A DNA stretch of 45,070 nt, taken from contig CABZFJ010000007.1 of the NCBI GenBank assembly GCA_902524995.1, positions 1 to 45,070 on the forward strand. The letters run 5' to 3'. Below the pieces are notes generated by a model that had not been told where the DNA came from, made no database searches, and was given only the letters and a program-made list of their open reading frames with translations. This DNA is from an uncultured Pelagibacteraceae bacterium (GTDB lineage Bacteria > Pseudomonadota > Alphaproteobacteria > Pelagibacterales > Pelagibacteraceae). Position numbers and translations under genes: made by a program. The stretch's first letter is position 1. Each line of letters begins with the position of its first letter. Below are positions 42,885 through 45,070 of this stretch, piece by piece.

Positions 42885-42945
42885 TATTTCCTCTCTTATT
42901 ATATTTATGAAACCATCATTAAACATAAGTTATAAATTTTAGTCA

Positions 42946-44025
42946 ATGCTCAAATATAATTTTTCCAAAAACATAAAGGAATATTTTTTAGCACTAGCAG
43001 GTAGTTATAAAGCTCTATTTATAGGACTTGTTGGTGGATACTTAGGTACTTTAATTAATCTACCTTTGCCCTGGTTATTAGGATCCCTCGGTTTAAATTT
43101 ATGTTTCGCATTTACAAATTTTAAAATAGTTTTTCCAACTAAATTATTAAATCCTATATTTTTAATCGTTGGTATAATTCTGGGTGGAACTTTAAATGTT
43201 ACATTATTGTATAAAATTCATTTATGGGTTTTTTCGTCATTGGCAATGTTGGTCTGTACAATAGTTAGTACTATTCTTGCAGGTTATTATTTTTTTAAAG
43301 TTTGTAAATTTAGTAAATTCATTTCAGTTTTGGCAGCGCTTCCAGGTGCATTTGTTCCAATATCTGCAGCTTTATTAGAATTTGGTAAAAGTAAAAATGA
43401 TAAAGGTGTATTGATCCCTCAGGCTACTAGAGTAATATTTATTGTAAGTTTTGTTCCTATTTTTTTTATTAATAATTTAGGCTTTTCAGAAATGACCGGC
43501 TACAATTATGAAAATGTGTATAATGAAAGATATTTTTTAGAAATATTATTTTTATTAATTATTTGTTTCATTTTTGCAAATATCTTAAAAAATTATAAAA
43601 TTCCATCACCTACTTTAGTTGGTGCAATGGCTTTATCCGGTGCTTTTTATACCTTTGAAATAATTAATGCCAGATTTCCAGATGCATTTATAAATATTGC
43701 ATTTATATTTCTTGGAACAGCTTTGGGCACCAGATTAAATGGATTAAAAATTAAAGAATTATTATTTTTTATATTTCATGGAATAATAGTTAGTTCAATT
43801 TTAGTAATTGTAGCAATGATTACTGCATATTTGCTTACTTTTATAGGATTTGAATTTATTCCAACCTTTTTAAGTTTTGCACCAGGGGGAATTCATGAAA
43901 TGGTAGTTATTAGTGTTGCTTATAACATTGATCCTATTTTTGTGAGCTACCATCATTTTTTAAGAATTTTCATAATAGTTTTATTTTTGCCTTTTTTGTT
44001 ATCTAAATTTAGAAAAACTAATTAA
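42946..44025 (+). CDS. AbrB-family membrane protein (PF05145 type)
   Basis: A 359-residue polytopic protein with about ten hydrophobic spans and the internal duplication of the AbrB/YgbN-neighbour family. The repeat signatures are INLPLPWLLGSLGLNL (first half) and YKIPSPTLVGAMALSG (second half), and the second-half end has SFAPGGIHEMVVISVAYN and YHHFLRIFIIVLFLP. Despite the name, it is not the Bacillus AbrB DNA-binding protein. Members are often found beside tripartite tricarboxylate transporters, as here, where it diverges from tctC with a 61-bp gap. Transport is likely but the substrate is unknown. Its last eight bases overlap the convergent GT9 gene. Confidence 0.85.
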   Translation: MLKYNFSKNIKEYFLALAGSYKALFIGLVGGYLGTLINLPLPWLLGSLGLNLCFAFTNFKIVFPTKLLNPIFLIVGIILGGTLNVTLLYKIHLWVFSSLAMLVCTIVSTILAGYYFFKVCKFSKFISVLAALPGAFVPISAALLEFGKSKNDKGVLIPQATRVIFIVSFVPIFFINNLGFSEMTGYNYENVYNERYFLEILFLLIICFIFANILKNYKIPSPTLVGAMALSGAFYTFEIINARFPDAFINIAFIFLGTALGTRLNGLKIKELLFFIFHGIIVSSILVIVAMITAYLLTFIGFEFIPTFLSFAPGGIHEMVVISVAYNIDPIFVSYHHFLRIFIIVLFLPFLLSKFRKTN

Positions 44026-44959
44026 TAGCTTCTTGCATTCTTTGAAATACTTTGTCTGCTGAAAGTTTGGTCAAATCAGAAACTTGAATTGCCTTAAAAT
44101 GTTCTCGCTCAATACTAACTTTTTTAGCAGTAGTATGTGATCCAAATAAAACTAACCCTTTTACATTTAAATGCGCGGCCACGTGTGCTGGACCAGTATC
44201 ATTAGATATAACAAAATAACTATCTTTAATTAATGATGAAAGTTGAGAAATATTCAGTGCTTTACCATTATCTAAAATTATTTTAGCATCAATATCATTT
44301 GCTAATTTGATTTCGTTTGGACCAGGAGCAATTAAAATCTTGAATTCATCTCTAAAAGAAGATTTAATTTTTTTAATCAATTCATTGTAATATGGCCATC
44401 TCTTTATTGTTAAATGAGATGATGAAAAAGGGAATAAAATTACATATTTGTTTAAATTATATTTTTTTTTGATTTCTGAAATATCTTCACAGCTCCAAGA
44501 AAAGTCTGGTTTAGTTACGTTATTAGTTTTAATTCCGGAAATATTTAATTGATGTTCAAAGCGATTTAGCACAGTGTCTTTATCAAAATCAATCTTACTA
44601 GTTCCTTCAGGAAGTGTAGTTTCTGTTGATGACCAGATATCTGATGTGGCTTTTGGAAAGAGAACTTTTTTATAAAAACTAGTTCTTTTAGAATTTTGAA
44701 GGTCATAAACTTTAATAAATTTATATTTTTTTATCTTTCTCATTAATAAATATAAGTAAATTAAATTAAACCTAGAGAGTCGTTTATCTAAAATGACATC
44801 AGTTATATTTGGATTTTTTTTTAATAAATCATAATAAGGTTTGGTTGATAGTATATAAAGATCATCATTTGGATGATTATCAGATATATCTTGAATTGCA
44901 CCACTTGCTTGGGCTATATCACCCAAAGAACCTTGTTTTATGATAAGTATATTAGACAT
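44018..44959 (-). CDS. GT9-family glycosyltransferase (heptosyltransferase-like)
   Basis: A 313-residue GT-B glycosyltransferase of family 9. The start ILIIKQGSLGDIAQASGAI is the conserved first strand with the GD acceptor loop, LFPFSSSHLTIKRWPYYNEL is the donor-domain segment with the family's K-R-W-P, and SNDTGPAHVAAHLNVKGLVLFG is represented by its D-T-G-x-x-H nucleotide-binding core. GT9 enzymes add heptose or similar sugars to the lipopolysaccharide core. It is divergent, with 32 bp between starts, from a DUF6165 gene, a family often located among surface-glycan genes. Confidence 0.9.
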   Translation of the reverse strand: MSNILIIKQGSLGDIAQASGAIQDISDNHPNDDLYILSTKPYYDLLKKNPNITDVILDKRLSRFNLIYLYLLMRKIKKYKFIKVYDLQNSKRTSFYKKVLFPKATSDIWSSTETTLPEGTSKIDFDKDTVLNRFEHQLNISGIKTNNVTKPDFSWSCEDISEIKKKYNLNKYVILFPFSSSHLTIKRWPYYNELIKKIKSSFRDEFKILIAPGPNEIKLANDIDAKIILDNGKALNISQLSSLIKDSYFVISNDTGPAHVAAHLNVKGLVLFGSHTTAKKVSIEREHFKAIQVSDLTKLSADKVFQRMQEAIN

Positions 44960-44991
44960 ATTTTTAACAATTTAACATAATATAATTTTAT

Positions 44992-45070
44992 ATGAATAAA
45001 ATTCTTGTAGAGGTGTCAGCCGGCGAGTTATTAGACAAAATTTCAATTTTAGAAATTAAATTAGAAAAAA
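44992..45070 (+). CDS. DUF6165 family protein, partial at window edge
   Basis: The last 79 bases encode the first 26 residues, MNKILVEVSAGELLDKISIL and onward, ending in EIKLEK at the window edge. The EVSAGELLDKISILEIK start is characteristic of small DUF6165 proteins of unknown function that occur beside glycosyltransferase genes. The ATG at 44992 is close behind a TATAATTTTATATG stretch, which may be the -10 region of a nearly leaderless transcript. Confidence 0.7.
   Translation, partial: MNKILVEVSAGELLDKISILEIKLEK

Noticed and set aside
1..45070. CRISPR arrays, insertion sequences, integrases, phage genes, tRNA or rRNA genes
   Set aside because: No regularly spaced repeats, terminal inverted repeats, transposase or integrase motifs, or tRNA cloverleaf patterns were seen on reading both strands.

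Overview
The window looks like a stretch of a streamlined, AT-rich marine alphaproteobacterium of the SAR11 / Pelagibacterales type. The reasons are the very low GC content (by eye near 30%), AT-ending codons, almost no intergenic DNA (longest gap about 160 bp), many start/stop overlaps of the TAATG, TGATG or ATGA kind, and the gene content: TRAP and tripartite tricarboxylate transporters, class II DAHP synthase, and small core enzymes. The organism is inferred from the style of the sequence, not from a database search. I see no rRNA, tRNA, insertion sequence, prophage or CRISPR array, and no stretch over 300 bases without a gene.

Layout. (1) 1-8142, minus strand: a housekeeping run in transcription order of a single-domain GlmU acetyltransferase, glmS, class II DAHP synthase, nadE, cysS, cimA and a TrmJ-like SpoU methyltransferase cut by the window edge. 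(2) 8215-13257, plus strand: gph, the methylcitrate-cycle genes prpD-prpB-prpC in overlapping frames, and a phosphatidylcholine synthase. (3) 13259-17640, minus strand: a tripartite tricarboxylate transporter (tctC-tctB-tctA) with an MmgE/PrpD-family enzyme as its last gene. (4) 17783-19066, plus strand: an alternative oxidase followed by an NQO1/KefF-like flavodoxin-fold quinone reductase. (5) 19061-22910, minus strand: an IsdG-like heme monooxygenase, a nitroreductase, and nrdAB under what looks like a tandem NrdR-box operator. (6) 23072-24526, plus strand: phosphomannomutase/phosphoglucomutase. (7) 24615-30645, minus strand: a TRAP transporter (dctP-dctQ-dctM), malonyl-CoA decarboxylase, dusA and a TauE-type permease, with a class III CoA-transferase diverging at 30731. 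Together the TRAP, CoA-transferase and decarboxylase genes suggest import, activation and decarboxylation of malonate or a relative. (8) 31873-39916: rpoZ with an unusually long acidic tail, an MFS permease head to head with a beta-hydroxyacid dehydrogenase, a PNPOx-like protein, a PrsW-type membrane protease, a DUF1330 protein, a secreted HExxH metalloprotease-like protein, a gamma carbonic anhydrase-like protein, a thioredoxin-fold protein, a GT4 glycosyltransferase and a small membrane protein. (9) 39913-45070: a second tctC-tctB-tctA operon, a divergent AbrB-type membrane protein, a GT9 glycosyltransferase, and the start of a DUF6165 gene.

The most interesting signals are regulatory and structural. 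All three solute-binding-protein genes are followed, just before the first membrane-subunit gene, by a stem-loop; the one in the TRAP operon has the full shape of an intrinsic terminator, with the next start codon right after its U-tract. The nrdAB upstream region holds two NrdR-like boxes exactly 31 bp apart. The one convergent gene pair with real space between it (pgm/tauE) holds a GC-rich element with two interleaved complementary arm pairs. Six other convergent pairs have no room for a terminator at all. The metabolic hypotheses worth testing are the malonate-type module and the transporter-coupled MmgE/PrpD enzyme.
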